Below are positions 53,745 to 62,303 of a DNA stretch of 64,000 nt, piece after piece (position 1 is the first letter of the stretch; every line of letters starts with the position of its first letter). The notes below the pieces were generated by a model, which was not told where the DNA came from, ran no database searches, and saw only the letters and a list, made by a program, of their open reading frames with translations. A program made the position numbers and the translations under genes. The stretch lies in NCBI RefSeq assembly GCF_028714655.1, contig NZ_JAQTLY010000002.1, forward strand, positions 216,434 through 280,433, read 5' to 3'. This DNA is from Sulfurimonas sp. GTDB taxonomy: Bacteria; Campylobacterota; Campylobacteria; Campylobacterales; Sulfurimonadaceae.

Positions 53745-54327
53745 AGCATTATTGCTATCTGGTGGAATTGAATCAACTATCATTGCTTATATATATAAGC
53801 CTGATATTGGCATTACAATTGACTATGGACAAGTAATGGCGGAATCTGAAATTAAATCATCAAAATATATTTGCAAAAAGTTAAACATAAAACATATTGT
53901 TCTAAAAACAGAAGTTCCACTCACTAAACATAGTAATTATAACATTGATAAAAAAGAGTGGATACCATTCAGAAATCAATATTTAATTACAGTTAGTGCA
54001 ATGCACTTATTTTCATTAAATATTAAGGAAATTTATATTGGTACGACATTAAATGATAGTCATTTTAAGGATGGAAGTTCTGAGTTTATTAACATAATCA
54101 ACAAACTGTTTAATTATCAAGAAGGTAACATAAGTATTGTTGCACCATTTGTAAATAAAACAATTTTACAAATCATTGACAAAATAAATATACCTTTAAA
54201 CATTATTTCAATAGCTTTTTCATGTACAGAATCAAATATACCATGTGGAAATTGTGAGAGTTGTTTAAAAAACATAAATGTTATTCATTTATTACGAAAA
54301 AAGATGAAGGAAACTATAGTACTATGA
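53737..54327 (+). CDS. QueC-like 7-deazapurine enzyme
   Basis: A 196-residue PP-loop ATP pyrophosphatase of the QueC family. The PP-loop is LSGGIESTI (7-15; the usual Asp of SGGxDS is Glu), DYGQ is conserved, and WIPFRNQYLIT (75-85) replaces the usual FVPGRN. The zinc site is C163, C170, C173 and C176 (CTESNIPCGNCESC). It is shorter than QueC of tRNA queuosine synthesis, and no queD, queE or queF is near, so a specialised role is likely, as in QatC or type IV CBASS. Overlaps: eight bases with the previous gene, four with the next. Confidence 0.85.
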   Translation: MNKALLLSGGIESTIIAYIYKPDIGITIDYGQVMAESEIKSSKYICKKLNIKHIVLKTEVPLTKHSNYNIDKKEWIPFRNQYLITVSAMHLFSLNIKEIYIGTTLNDSHFKDGSSEFINIINKLFNYQEGNISIVAPFVNKTILQIIDKINIPLNIISIAFSCTESNIPCGNCESCLKNINVIHLLRKKMKETIVL

Positions 54328-55808
54328 ACCTCTCAAAATCTCTCTACACCCGTGGAATCCAATGTCCAAAATCGCTCTGGCTGAAAAAGTATAAATCAGA
54401 TGTACTAACACCTCCTGATGAGTCGGCTCAAGCCGTATTTGAAACTGGAAATATTGTGGGCGACTTGGCATGTGGATTATTTTCACATGCCAAAGAAGTT
54501 GTGTTTACCAAAAACTATGACGAGATGATTTCCACTACTACTGAGTATATAAATGATAGTATTAAAAATATCTGCGAAGCTACATTTAACTACAACGGTA
54601 TCTTAGTGATGGTAGACATCTTACATGTAGAGCCCGACGGAGTTGAGATTTACGAGGTTAAAAGTTCTACCTCCGTTAAAGATATCTATCTTCATGATGT
54701 TTCTATCCAGTATTATGTTTTAGAAAAGCTCGGTTTTCATATCAAAAGTGCAAATGTCATCCATATCGACAAAACATATATTCGAGGCGATGAGCTAGAA
54801 CTTGATGGACTTTTTAGCATAGTTGATGTTACAGAAGATGTCGTGGCTATGCAAAAAAATATTCCCCGTATTTTAGAAGAGTTTGAAAACTATTTAAATG
54901 ACAAGGAAAATGAACCTAACATAGAAATAGGCAAACATTGTCATAACCCTTATGAGTGTGATGCTAAAAACTACTGTTGGAAAGTCCAAAGAGACATTCC
55001 TGATTTTTCTATTTTCAACATCTTTAATCTCGGCAGCAAAAAGCAGATAGAGTTATATGAACAAGGAATAGTAGATATAAAAGATGTACCGGATAGTTTT
55101 TCCATGACAACTAACCAAAAACAAGCTGTAGAAAACTATAAATCTACGGAGATTCATGTAAACGAAGAAGCTATAAAAGAGTTTGTAGATACATTGATCT
55201 ATCCTATTTACCACTTAGATTTTGAAACATTTCAACAAGCAGTTCCAGAGTTTAAAGGGATAAGCCCCTTTATGCAAATACCGTTTCAATACTCTTTACA
55301 TATAGAACATGCTGACGGTTATTTAGAGCACAAAGAGTTTTTGGCAGAAGACGGTAATGATCCAAGAGAATTACTTGCACAAAAGCTATGTGAAGATATT
55401 CCTCGTGATGTAACCGTACTTGCTTACAACATGAGTTTTGAAAAAGGTGTCATAACAAAACTCGCTTCAAGCTTTGAAAATTTAAGTGAACATCTCTTAC
55501 ATGTAAATGAGAATATAAAAGACCTGATGACACCATTTCAACAAAAGCATTATGTAACACCAAGTATGCAAGGAAACTACTCTATAAAGTATATTCTACC
55601 TGCTCTTGTGCCTGAAATGGAACAAGCATATAAAGAACTAGAGGGTGTACAAAACGGAGGTCAAGCCATGAACGCTTTTGCCAACATGTCAAAACTGGAT
55701 GATGAAGAGAAACAAAAAATGAGAAATGCACTTTTGGCTTACTGTAAGCTGGACACTTTGGCAATGGTTAGGGTTTTAAAGAAATTAAAAGAGGTAATAC
55801 ATGATTGA
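54324..55808 (+). CDS. DUF2779 protein: Cas4-like nuclease plus DEDD-type exonuclease
   Basis: A 494-residue putative nuclease. The first 220 residues are Cas4-like: PD-(D/E)XK residues D98, E111 and K113 (VDILHVEPDGVEIYEVKSST) and four Cys (C14, C206, C212, C218) placed as in iron-sulfur Cas4 and AddB. About 295-490 is an RNase H-like exonuclease: YHLDFETFQ with D299 and E301, VLAYNMSFEKG, and the final Asp in AYCKLDTLAMV. I chose the ATG that overlaps the QueC stop (ATGA) rather than an upstream in-frame start. Base composition here is like the core genome (26 of 60 G or C in line 54601), unlike its neighbours. Confidence 0.8.
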   Translation: MNLSKSLYTRGIQCPKSLWLKKYKSDVLTPPDESAQAVFETGNIVGDLACGLFSHAKEVVFTKNYDEMISTTTEYINDSIKNICEATFNYNGILVMVDILHVEPDGVEIYEVKSSTSVKDIYLHDVSIQYYVLEKLGFHIKSANVIHIDKTYIRGDELELDGLFSIVDVTEDVVAMQKNIPRILEEFENYLNDKENEPNIEIGKHCHNPYECDAKNYCWKVQRDIPDFSIFNIFNLGSKKQIELYEQGIVDIKDVPDSFSMTTNQKQAVENYKSTEIHVNEEAIKEFVDTLIYPIYHLDFETFQQAVPEFKGISPFMQIPFQYSLHIEHADGYLEHKEFLAEDGNDPRELLAQKLCEDIPRDVTVLAYNMSFEKGVITKLASSFENLSEHLLHVNENIKDLMTPFQQKHYVTPSMQGNYSIKYILPALVPEMEQAYKELEGVQNGGQAMNAFANMSKLDDEEKQKMRNALLAYCKLDTLAMVRVLKKLKEVIHD

Positions 55809-57243
55809 TTATAGTAAAAAGCTTACATTAGATAGAGAATTGTATCCTTTAAAACAAATTGATACTTCCATCGAAAGTGATAGAGGGAGAATTTTATCAT
55901 CGCCTGCTTTTAGAAGGTTGCAAAAAAGAACGCAAGTTTTTGCATTAGAACTTAATGCTTCTATTCGTACTAGGCTTACGCATTCATTAGAAGTAGGACA
56001 GACAGCTCGTTTTATAGCTAAAACTATATTCTCAAAGTTGAAAAAAGAAGGACTAGATAAATATAAATTAGATGAATTAGAAAATGCCTTTATATCAACT
56101 GCCGAGATGACAAGTCTTCTTCATGATATAGGAAATCCTCCTTTTGGGCATTTTGCAGAACAAACTATAAACAAGTGGATGAAAAACAATGCTTTGCCAA
56201 TATTGAATATATTTGAAACAAATTCTGAGAATATAAAAAAGCTAAAAGATATGCTTGCAAAAGATATTTGTAATTATGATGGCAACGCTCAAGCAATTAG
56301 AGTTATTATTAAACTACAAAGACTTAATTTATCATATACTCAAATTTTGTCTGTACTTAAATATACTAGAGGTGCATTTGAAGATAAAATCAAAGATGCT
56401 CCATTAAATTATTTAAGAAAAAAGCCAGGTTTCTATTACAGCGAAAAAGATTTTATTGAAAAAATTCAAAAAACATTAGATGTTAAATCAGGACATAGAT
56501 TTCCTATAACTTATATTATGGAAGCAGCTGATGATATTTCGTATCTTACAGCTGATTTAGAAGATTCTGTTGAAAAAGGAATACTTAGTTTAGATGAAGT
56601 ATACAACCTGATAAAAAGTGAGTGCGAGAAAGAGGGAGAAGATTATCTTTTAGAAGTGATTGATGATAAGTATAAAAAAGCGAAAGAGAATGAAGAACCG
56701 TATCAATTTAGTATGTTTTTTACACTTGTGCGAGCTCAACTTGTAACTTCATTAGTTTATCATGTAGTAGATATTTATTTAGATAATCATGAAGCAATTT
56801 TCAATGGAGAGTTTAATTTTGCATTGCTAAATTATGATACAAAAAGTAAATACTATAAAGCGATAAAAATTTTAGAAAAAATATCACTGAAGTATATTTA
56901 TCAAAACAAAGATGTACAAGAGTTAGAGCTACAAGGGTATGCAATCGTGAACGGACTCTTAGATATTTATAAACCTCTTCTTGAACTTAATGCAGATGAT
57001 TTTAGTGCCTTACTAAAAGATGAAAAAATAGATTGTTTTGTAGCGATGCGACTTATCAAGAGGATATCATCAAAGCAGATTGTAGCTTATAAAAATGATG
57101 TAAAAATGTTAGAAAATAAAGACAAAGAGACATGTCAAATTCTTGAATTCTACTATAGAGTGCGTCTCATCATTGATTTTATAAGTGGTATGACGGATGA
57201 TTTTGCTTTACATGAGTACCAAGTTTTATCGGCGGTTAAATAA
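55801..57243 (+). CDS. dGTPase (HD-domain deoxynucleotide triphosphohydrolase)
   Basis: A 480-residue HD-domain protein of the dGTPase/SAMHD1 type that splits dGTP to deoxyguanosine and triphosphate. Motifs are SPAFRRLQKRTQVFALE, the metal ligands H61 in RLTHSLEVGQ, H108 and D109 in LLHDIGNPPFGHFAE, and EAADDISYLTADLED. Deoxynucleotide depletion by dGTPases is a known antiphage strategy, although many bacteria also have housekeeping copies. It overlaps the DUF2779 gene by eight bases and ends the operon, followed by strong hairpins. Confidence 0.88.
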   Translation: MIDYSKKLTLDRELYPLKQIDTSIESDRGRILSSPAFRRLQKRTQVFALELNASIRTRLTHSLEVGQTARFIAKTIFSKLKKEGLDKYKLDELENAFISTAEMTSLLHDIGNPPFGHFAEQTINKWMKNNALPILNIFETNSENIKKLKDMLAKDICNYDGNAQAIRVIIKLQRLNLSYTQILSVLKYTRGAFEDKIKDAPLNYLRKKPGFYYSEKDFIEKIQKTLDVKSGHRFPITYIMEAADDISYLTADLEDSVEKGILSLDEVYNLIKSECEKEGEDYLLEVIDDKYKKAKENEEPYQFSMFFTLVRAQLVTSLVYHVVDIYLDNHEAIFNGEFNFALLNYDTKSKYYKAIKILEKISLKYIYQNKDVQELELQGYAIVNGLLDIYKPLLELNADDFSALLKDEKIDCFVAMRLIKRISSKQIVAYKNDVKMLENKDKETCQILEFYYRVRLIIDFISGMTDDFALHEYQVLSAVK

Positions 57244-57610
57244 TTATAAAAATAATCTAAATTAAAATTTAGATTACAGAAAGCCAACTTATTGGCTTTC
57301 TGTCAAATCTACATGCCGAACAAATCCATACCCCAAGGGCACTTCCATCGCTTCGCTCAAAAACTGAAATTAATACATCTTTTTCGGAAGCGATGGCTCT
57401 GCCTTCGCCTATGAGAAGTCTAAAAAGTAGCGGTTTGCAAGCCTTCTCTACCGAAGTCAAGGCATCGGTTCCAAAGAGTGTGAGTTTTCAAACCTTTTCT
57501 ACCGAAGCCACATGCCGAACAAATCCATATGGACTACAAAAATGGAACTTGGATTGTTTTAGTGTCGCACCAAACCTAAATATGATACAATTCCGCCTAC
57601 AAGGACTCTT
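57244..57610. other. Repeat-rich gap after the dGTPase operon
   Basis: About 370 bases without a credible gene. It contains the operon-end hairpins, a 29-base repeat (57328-57356) shared with 58151-58179, a 20-base repeat ACATGCCGAACAAATCCATA at 57311-57330 and 57510-57529, and TTCTCTACCGAAG/TTTTCTACCGAAG copies. A 73-codon frame through it (57393-57614) is low-complexity and not believed. Confidence 0.55.
57276..57303 (+). terminator. Perfect 12-base stem after the dGTPase gene
   Basis: ACAGAAAGCCAA and TTGGCTTTCTGT with a CTTA loop. A second inverted pair, AATCTAAATT and AATTTAGATT, lies just before it. Probably the end of the five-gene operon. Confidence 0.65.
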
Positions 57611-58123
57611 ATGAAAGAAAAATATATAAGAACCGATTATCCCAGTAAAAATATAAAATCTGAAACCTATTATGAGGGTGGTGCATTTATAACAAAGCTT
57701 TACTATGATGATAAAAGTACTTATGTCAAGGAGTTCATAACCTTAACAGATGGGACAAAAGAAATTAAGCACTTTACTGTAAAAGGTGTTTTGGCAAAGC
57801 TAGAATATTTTGTGCAGGACAAGAGACAGGGAGTGGAGACAAAATACTTCATCCCTAAAGCAAACAAAAGCGTAAAAAGCACCAAAATATACGACGATGG
57901 CAAACTACATGGTGAAAGTACAACTTACAATGATAATGACGAAATCATCAAACAAGAAGTTTATGCTCTTGGAAAGCTGACATTAAAATATTTACGAGAT
58001 GACAGTCATAATACAGTAAAGATTCAAATTGTTGATAAAGATAATATAACAAACCTGCCAAAAGCAGAATATGAAAAATTACAACGCAATATCGAGGACA
58101 AGCCAGAGTTATTTATAGACTGA
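57611..58123 (+). CDS. MORN-like repeat protein (YwqK-type)
   Basis: A 170-residue protein with tyrosine- and glycine-containing repeats of the MORN variant type (YYEGGAFITKLYYDDKSTYVKEF, IYDDGKLHGESTTYNDNDE, VYALGKLTLKYL). The family is often labelled toxin-antitoxin YwqK-like, although its role is poorly known. It has no signal peptide, is preceded by AAGGA, and is bordered on both sides by copies of the same 29-base repeat (57328 and 58151), which may mark it as a mobile or duplicated segment. Confidence 0.65.
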   Translation: MKEKYIRTDYPSKNIKSETYYEGGAFITKLYYDDKSTYVKEFITLTDGTKEIKHFTVKGVLAKLEYFVQDKRQGVETKYFIPKANKSVKSTKIYDDGKLHGESTTYNDNDEIIKQEVYALGKLTLKYLRDDSHNTVKIQIVDKDNITNLPKAEYEKLQRNIEDKPELFID

Positions 58124-58150
58124 TGGCTCTTGTTGTTGTCTGCAAAATCA

Positions 58151-58179
58151 ATACCCCAAGGGCACTTCCATCGCTTCGC
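58151..58179 (+). repeat. 29-base repeat, second copy
   Basis: Starts ATACCCCAAGGGCACTTCCA and is identical to 57328-57356, in the same direction on either side of the MORN-like gene. Flanking bases differ. Confidence 0.75.
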
Positions 58180-58387
58180 CCAGGGCGCTACCGAACAAAA
58201 CAAGGGAACCGCTTTTGCGAAGCAAAATATTTCTTCAGAAATCCATACCAAAATCAACGGTTATAAATTGTGACCAATTAAGAAAACCATTTCAAAATGC
58301 CATATTTTTAAAAAAACTTTTTATTTTTTAATATACTCAAACATATTTTTTAAATAGGACAGAATTATGCTCATCTATTTATACAGA

Positions 58388-58416
58388 TTGACAAAAGTTA
58401 ACATATATGTTAACAT
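58388..58416 (+). promoter_or_regulatory. HigBA promoter and palindromic operator
   Basis: TTGACA (58388-58393) and TAACAT (58411-58416) are spaced by 17 bases. The perfect 18-base palindrome GTTAACATATATGTTAAC (58397-58414) covers the spacer and part of the -10. The toxin ATG begins six bases after the -10, so the mRNA is nearly leaderless. The position suits repression by the antitoxin. Confidence 0.75.
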
Positions 58417-58422
58417 ATTACC

Positions 58423-58767
58423 ATGAAAGGGATTGTTTTTTACAGGCTCAAGTCAGGAAAAAGCCCGATTGAAGAGTTTTTAGATACTCTTTCTAGCAAA
58501 GAAGCTCAAAAAGTGGTTTGGGTTTTGCAGTTGATAGAAGAAGCAGATAGCATATCTACTAAATTCTATAAAAATCTAACTAGCTCAGACGGCATTGTTG
58601 AAATAAGAGTTCAACATGGAACCAATCATATAAGGTTATTGGGCTTTGAGCATAACGGCGCTTTTATAGTGTTGACAAACGCTTTTAGAAAAAAAGACCA
58701 AAAAGTTCCAAAACATGAGATAGCCTTAGCACAAAAAAGAAAAAAGGAGTATTTAAACAATGAGTGA
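58423..58767 (+). CDS. higB: HigB-like toxin (Gp49 family)
   Basis: A 114-residue RelE-superfamily toxin of the phage-derived Gp49 type: [33 protein letters not shown], then [53 protein letters not shown]. The IRV and FRKK-TP/VP segments are family marks. It comes first in the operon, as in HigBA, and overlaps the antitoxin by eight bases. It probably cleaves ribosome-bound mRNA. Confidence 0.8.
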   Translation: MKGIVFYRLKSGKSPIEEFLDTLSSKEAQKVVWVLQLIEEADSISTKFYKNLTSSDGIVEIRVQHGTNHIRLLGFEHNGAFIVLTNAFRKKDQKVPKHEIALAQKRKKEYLNNE

Positions 58768-59035
58768 TTTAAAAAGATACACAGACAAAAGAAAAAAAGA
58801 TGATATTGATTTTGCAAAAAACTTTGATATTGGATATGAAGAGTTTAAGATAGGTGAGATGCTAAAGCAGGCGAGAGTTGAAGTTGGGTTTACGCAAGAG
58901 GATATTGCACAAAAACTACACACAAAAAAGTCAGCTATATCGAGAATAGAAAACCATGCGCAAGATATAAAACTCTCCACTTTGCAAAACTTTGCGCATA
59001 TTTTAGGAAAAGAACTGAGGGTGCAGCTTGTATAA
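58760..59035 (+). CDS. higA: HigA-like XRE-family antitoxin
   Basis: A 91-residue antitoxin with a helix-turn-helix at about 35-85: [52 protein letters not shown]. It should neutralise HigB and repress the operon through the palindrome at 58397-58414. Residues 1-30 are charged and helical and likely bind the toxin. Confidence 0.85.
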   Translation: MSDLKRYTDKRKKDDIDFAKNFDIGYEEFKIGEMLKQARVEVGFTQEDIAQKLHTKKSAISRIENHAQDIKLSTLQNFAHILGKELRVQLV

Positions 59036-59246
59036 AAGGCAGTGTATGTAAAAAAACAGTCACAGCTATATACTTTCTCTTTTTATTTGGCTACACTTCC
59101 ATCAATAAAAGATGATTCGAATTACATCTTTAGTCTGCTTGTGCATTGATGACATAGTTAACAGTATAATCCGCCTAAAAGAAAACTTCATATTAGATTT
59201 TAGACCACCGCAGCAATGAGGTGTACTCAAACACAAAGGTATTACA

Positions 59247-59465
59247 ATGGCAGCATTAGTAAACGGAACTGTTAAATGGTTCAATAGCGAAAAAGGTTTC
59301 GGATTTATCGAACAAGAAAATGGCGGTAAGGATGTATTTGTACACTTTCGTCAAATCAACAGCACAGGTTATGGCCGTGTTTCACTAAACGAAGGTCAAA
59401 AAGTTACTTTTGAAGTCGGTCAAGGCGAAAAAGGTCCTCAAGCAGAAAACGTTACAGGTCTGTAA
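59247..59465 (+). CDS. Cold-shock RNA-binding protein
   Basis: A 72-residue CspA-type protein. [29 protein letters not shown] contains RNP1 (KGFGFIE) and RNP2 (DVFVHF). It is a single-strand RNA and DNA chaperone. The start has AAAGG upstream and a 211-base gap to higA before it, which leaves room for a structured leader. It is ended by a clear hairpin. Confidence 0.95.
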   Translation: MAALVNGTVKWFNSEKGFGFIEQENGGKDVFVHFRQINSTGYGRVSLNEGQKVTFEVGQGEKGPQAENVTGL

Positions 59466-59473
59466 CCTTTCAA

Positions 59474-59493
59474 TGAGCGGATTTTTCCGCTCA
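59474..59493 (+). terminator. Terminator after the cold-shock gene
   Basis: TGAGCGGA and TCCGCTCA form an eight-base stem with a TTTT loop nine bases after the stop codon, followed by AACTATTTTA. Confidence 0.7.
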
Positions 59494-59693
59494 AACTATT
59501 TTATATCTACTCCCACACAACTTCTTATAAAACTTTTTACAAAATAACTTAAACCCATTACAGCCAGAGAGACTTCGATTATAAACCCGCTATATTTTTT
59601 GGTTAAAATAAGTTTTGTAAAGAAAACAAGATATAATTTTGCATGGTTGCACCTTAGGGGTGTAGATAGAATAAGGATTGAGGCTATGTTCTA

Positions 59694-60311
59694 ATGTCTA
59701 AATTAAAAACATTTTTGCTTTTATTTTTAGTAAGCACTATATTTTGTAGTGACTTTTATTTAGACAGTGAGCTGCTTGGCAGAATAGAAAAAGAGTATGG
59801 CATCTATGCAAAAAAAAGATTTGAACTTCTCTCTGAACTCCTTGTTTCTTTAAAAGATAAGAGCGACTTGGAGAAATTAGAAGCCGTAAATGATTTTTTT
59901 AATGAAGTTCGGTACGCAAGCGATGAGAAAGTGTATGGTCAAAAAGATTATTGGGCGACACCGTGGGAGTTCTTGGGAAGAGACAGAGGAGATTGCGAAG
60001 ACTATGTTATAAGCAAGTACTTTATTTTGAAATATCTCGGCGTGGATTATAGAAAGCTCTATTTCACTTATGTAAGATCTACAAAATTTAGTGAACCTCA
60101 TATGGTATTGACATACTTTGCAACTCCAAAAAGCGAACCGCTCATTTTAGACAATAACAATCGAAAAATATTTCCGGCATCCCAAAGAACAGATTTGACT
60201 CCTATTTATAACTTTAACGGTGATGTACTAAACCGCATAGGGGATAATGGAGAAAAATCTCATAAAAAATGGGATGAACTAAAACTAAATATGCAAAGGA
60301 AAAAAATATGA
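59694..60311 (+). CDS. lapG: LapG-type periplasmic cysteine protease
   Basis: A 205-residue transglutaminase-like cysteine protease (BTLCP family) with a signal peptide (KTFLLLFLVSTIFCSD). The catalytic triad is C101 (RGDCEDYVISKYF), H136 (PHMVLTYF) and D153 (ILDNNN); D100 and E102 match the calcium-binding residues of Pseudomonas LapG. It should cut the N-terminus of the adhesin encoded two genes on and release it from the outer membrane. It overlaps lapD by four bases. Confidence 0.88.
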   Translation: MSKLKTFLLLFLVSTIFCSDFYLDSELLGRIEKEYGIYAKKRFELLSELLVSLKDKSDLEKLEAVNDFFNEVRYASDEKVYGQKDYWATPWEFLGRDRGDCEDYVISKYFILKYLGVDYRKLYFTYVRSTKFSEPHMVLTYFATPKSEPLILDNNNRKIFPASQRTDLTPIYNFNGDVLNRIGDNGEKSHKKWDELKLNMQRKKI

Positions 60312-62224
60312 CTCTTTTTAAACAGATAGCTTTGATGCTTTCACTCTTTTTATATATTATTTTAACTACTGTTTTGATTTTAAATTTTCAAAGTGCTAAA
60401 AAAAGTGTAAAAGACAGGCTTTATGATGATGCAAAAAATACTGCCTCGTCCCTTAGTTTGTCCTTGGGCGGCGCAAAAGGCGATCTGCCTATGATGTCGA
60501 CGATGATAAATGCAAATTTTGACAGCGGCAATTACAATAAAATCACTCTTGTTGATGTAGACAATACTATTTTGTACGAGAGAAAAATAGAAAAACAAGA
60601 GAGCGATGTTCCTCCGTGGTTTGTCAATATCATAGATATCAAAGCGCCTGTCGCACTTGCCAATGTCTCTGCAGGATGGAGTCAAGTGGGCATACTGAAT
60701 GTTGAGGGAAATGCAACATACGCGCATAAACAGCTCTATAGTATCTTTGTAGATTTGGTTGCGCTTTTTAGTATCGTGCTTGTTTTAGCACTTTTGACAC
60801 TCAACTATCTTGTGCATATTATTTTAAGACCTCTAAAAGAGATACAAAAACAAGCAGCAGCCATTATAAGAAATGAGTTTATCATACAGACAAAAATTCC
60901 TTATACAAGTGAATTTAGAGATGTAGTTGTCGGTATGAACAATATGATTACAAAAGTAAAAACTATGTTTGAAAAAGGAAACAGAGAGCTAAAAGCATAC
61001 AAAGAACAAGAGTATATAGACAAAGAGACTCATCTTAAAAACCGCAAATATCTTATAGACAAACTGCCTGAGTATCTTAAAGTCGATGCTTCACATAGCG
61101 GCGGAGTTCATATTCTTATAGCCGTAAGCGGGGTTATAGAGGCAAATGAAAAGATTGGCAGACAGGGTGTAAATAAGCTCTTTTTAGATATCTCACGGAT
61201 TTTTCAAAAATATGCAGATGCATTTACAGATTCTATTGTTGTAAGAATGGGAGGAACGGAGTTTTCTATACTGCTGCCAAAATGTACGCTAGATGATGGG
61301 ATTTCAATAGCAAAAGAGATACAAAAACACTCTTTAGAGCTTTTTACCGATGTAACACTAGACACAAAAGAAACATCTCTTAATTTGGGAGTTTATGAGT
61401 ACTCTCATCTAAGTACTGTTTCTGAATTTTTAGCTGCATCGGACGACACTCTTTTGCATGCAAAATTTGATGCATCACATATTTACGGACAAAAAACCGA
61501 GCCATCTGCGGAGATAATGGGCAGAGATGAGTGGAGAACTACGATAGCTGAAGCCGTAAAAAACAATACTCTTTCTATCGTTTTTTGGAAAGTGCTTGAC
61601 ACAAAAGATCAAAAGACGCTCCATTCTGTTCTTAGTATTCAGCTTAAAGGTAAAAATGAAAAAGTATTTAGCTATGCGCAGTTTATGTCGCATGCGATTC
61701 AAGCAGGATTTAGCTTTGCTATTTACCAAAATATTATAGATATACTCTTTACCCAGCAAAATAGTTTAAAACAAGGCTATACATATGCATTAAGACTTCC
61801 AAAAGAGTATCTTGAACATCAAGATGCGTATAAAAATCTGGAAGAAATTTTGGATAAGTACTCCTCAAAAGCGGCTTTTAAACTTATTATTGAACTTCCT
61901 GACAGGCTTATACGAGAAGATTCAAAACATATACGGGAGTATGTGGAACTTTTTAGAAATTACAATATAGATATAGGGATTTTTGAGTTCATAGGCGAAG
62001 GAAACGACTATAAATATATACAAAATTTACGACCGGCATATATCAAAGCAGAGAGCAGTTACTTCTTAACGCAAAGCGATAAATCTCTTTCTGCACTGCG
62101 TCTAATTACGGATACCGTCGGTATCTCTTTGATAGCAGCAAGCGTGCAAAATCTTGAGGTGCTAAAAGAGTTAAAAGAAAAAGATATTCATTTGGTGCAA
62201 GGATATGTTACGGAGTTAATTTGA
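60308..62224 (+). CDS. lapD: LapD-type c-di-GMP receptor (degenerate GGDEF-EAL)
   Basis: A 638-residue inner-membrane protein. Membrane helices at about 7-27 and 146-168 enclose a LapD/MoxY-type periplasmic domain containing AGWSQVG, the conserved Trp loop that holds LapG. A HAMP segment, a GGDEF domain with GGTEF at 315-319, and an EAL domain whose signature reads FWKVLD follow. Both output sites are degenerate, as in LapD. At high c-di-GMP it should sequester LapG and keep the adhesin on the surface. Next to lapG and upstream of the adhesin. Confidence 0.88.
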   Translation: MTLFKQIALMLSLFLYIILTTVLILNFQSAKKSVKDRLYDDAKNTASSLSLSLGGAKGDLPMMSTMINANFDSGNYNKITLVDVDNTILYERKIEKQESDVPPWFVNIIDIKAPVALANVSAGWSQVGILNVEGNATYAHKQLYSIFVDLVALFSIVLVLALLTLNYLVHIILRPLKEIQKQAAAIIRNEFIIQTKIPYTSEFRDVVVGMNNMITKVKTMFEKGNRELKAYKEQEYIDKETHLKNRKYLIDKLPEYLKVDASHSGGVHILIAVSGVIEANEKIGRQGVNKLFLDISRIFQKYADAFTDSIVVRMGGTEFSILLPKCTLDDGISIAKEIQKHSLELFTDVTLDTKETSLNLGVYEYSHLSTVSEFLAASDDTLLHAKFDASHIYGQKTEPSAEIMGRDEWRTTIAEAVKNNTLSIVFWKVLDTKDQKTLHSVLSIQLKGKNEKVFSYAQFMSHAIQAGFSFAIYQNIIDILFTQQNSLKQGYTYALRLPKEYLEHQDAYKNLEEILDKYSSKAAFKLIIELPDRLIREDSKHIREYVELFRNYNIDIGIFEFIGEGNDYKYIQNLRPAYIKAESSYFLTQSDKSLSALRLITDTVGISLIAASVQNLEVLKELKEKDIHLVQGYVTELI

Positions 62225-62303
62225 ATGTACTTAAGTACAATATATTTTAATTAAAAAATTTTATAAAATATCTCAAATAATCTAAAAACATTTGAGGTAT
62301 AGC

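Noticed and set aside
54261..54323. Longer start for the DUF2779 protein
   Set aside because: The upstream frame lies inside the QueC coding region, has no ribosome-binding site and encodes no conserved residues. The ATG at 54324 overlaps the stop codon in the ATGA style.
53737..54327. Housekeeping QueC for tRNA queuosine
   Set aside because: No queD, queE, queF or tgt is near, the protein is short, the PP-loop has Glu for Asp, and it is embedded in an accessory operon. It cannot be excluded fully without knowing whether another queC exists.
52190..57243. CBASS or Qat system
   Set aside because: There is no CD-NTase, QatA-type ATPase or TatD-like nuclease; only the QueC-like component is shared.
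57393..57614. A 73-codon open frame after the dGTPase gene
   Set aside because: It runs through short dispersed repeats, has no ribosome-binding site and ends inside the start of the MORN-like gene.
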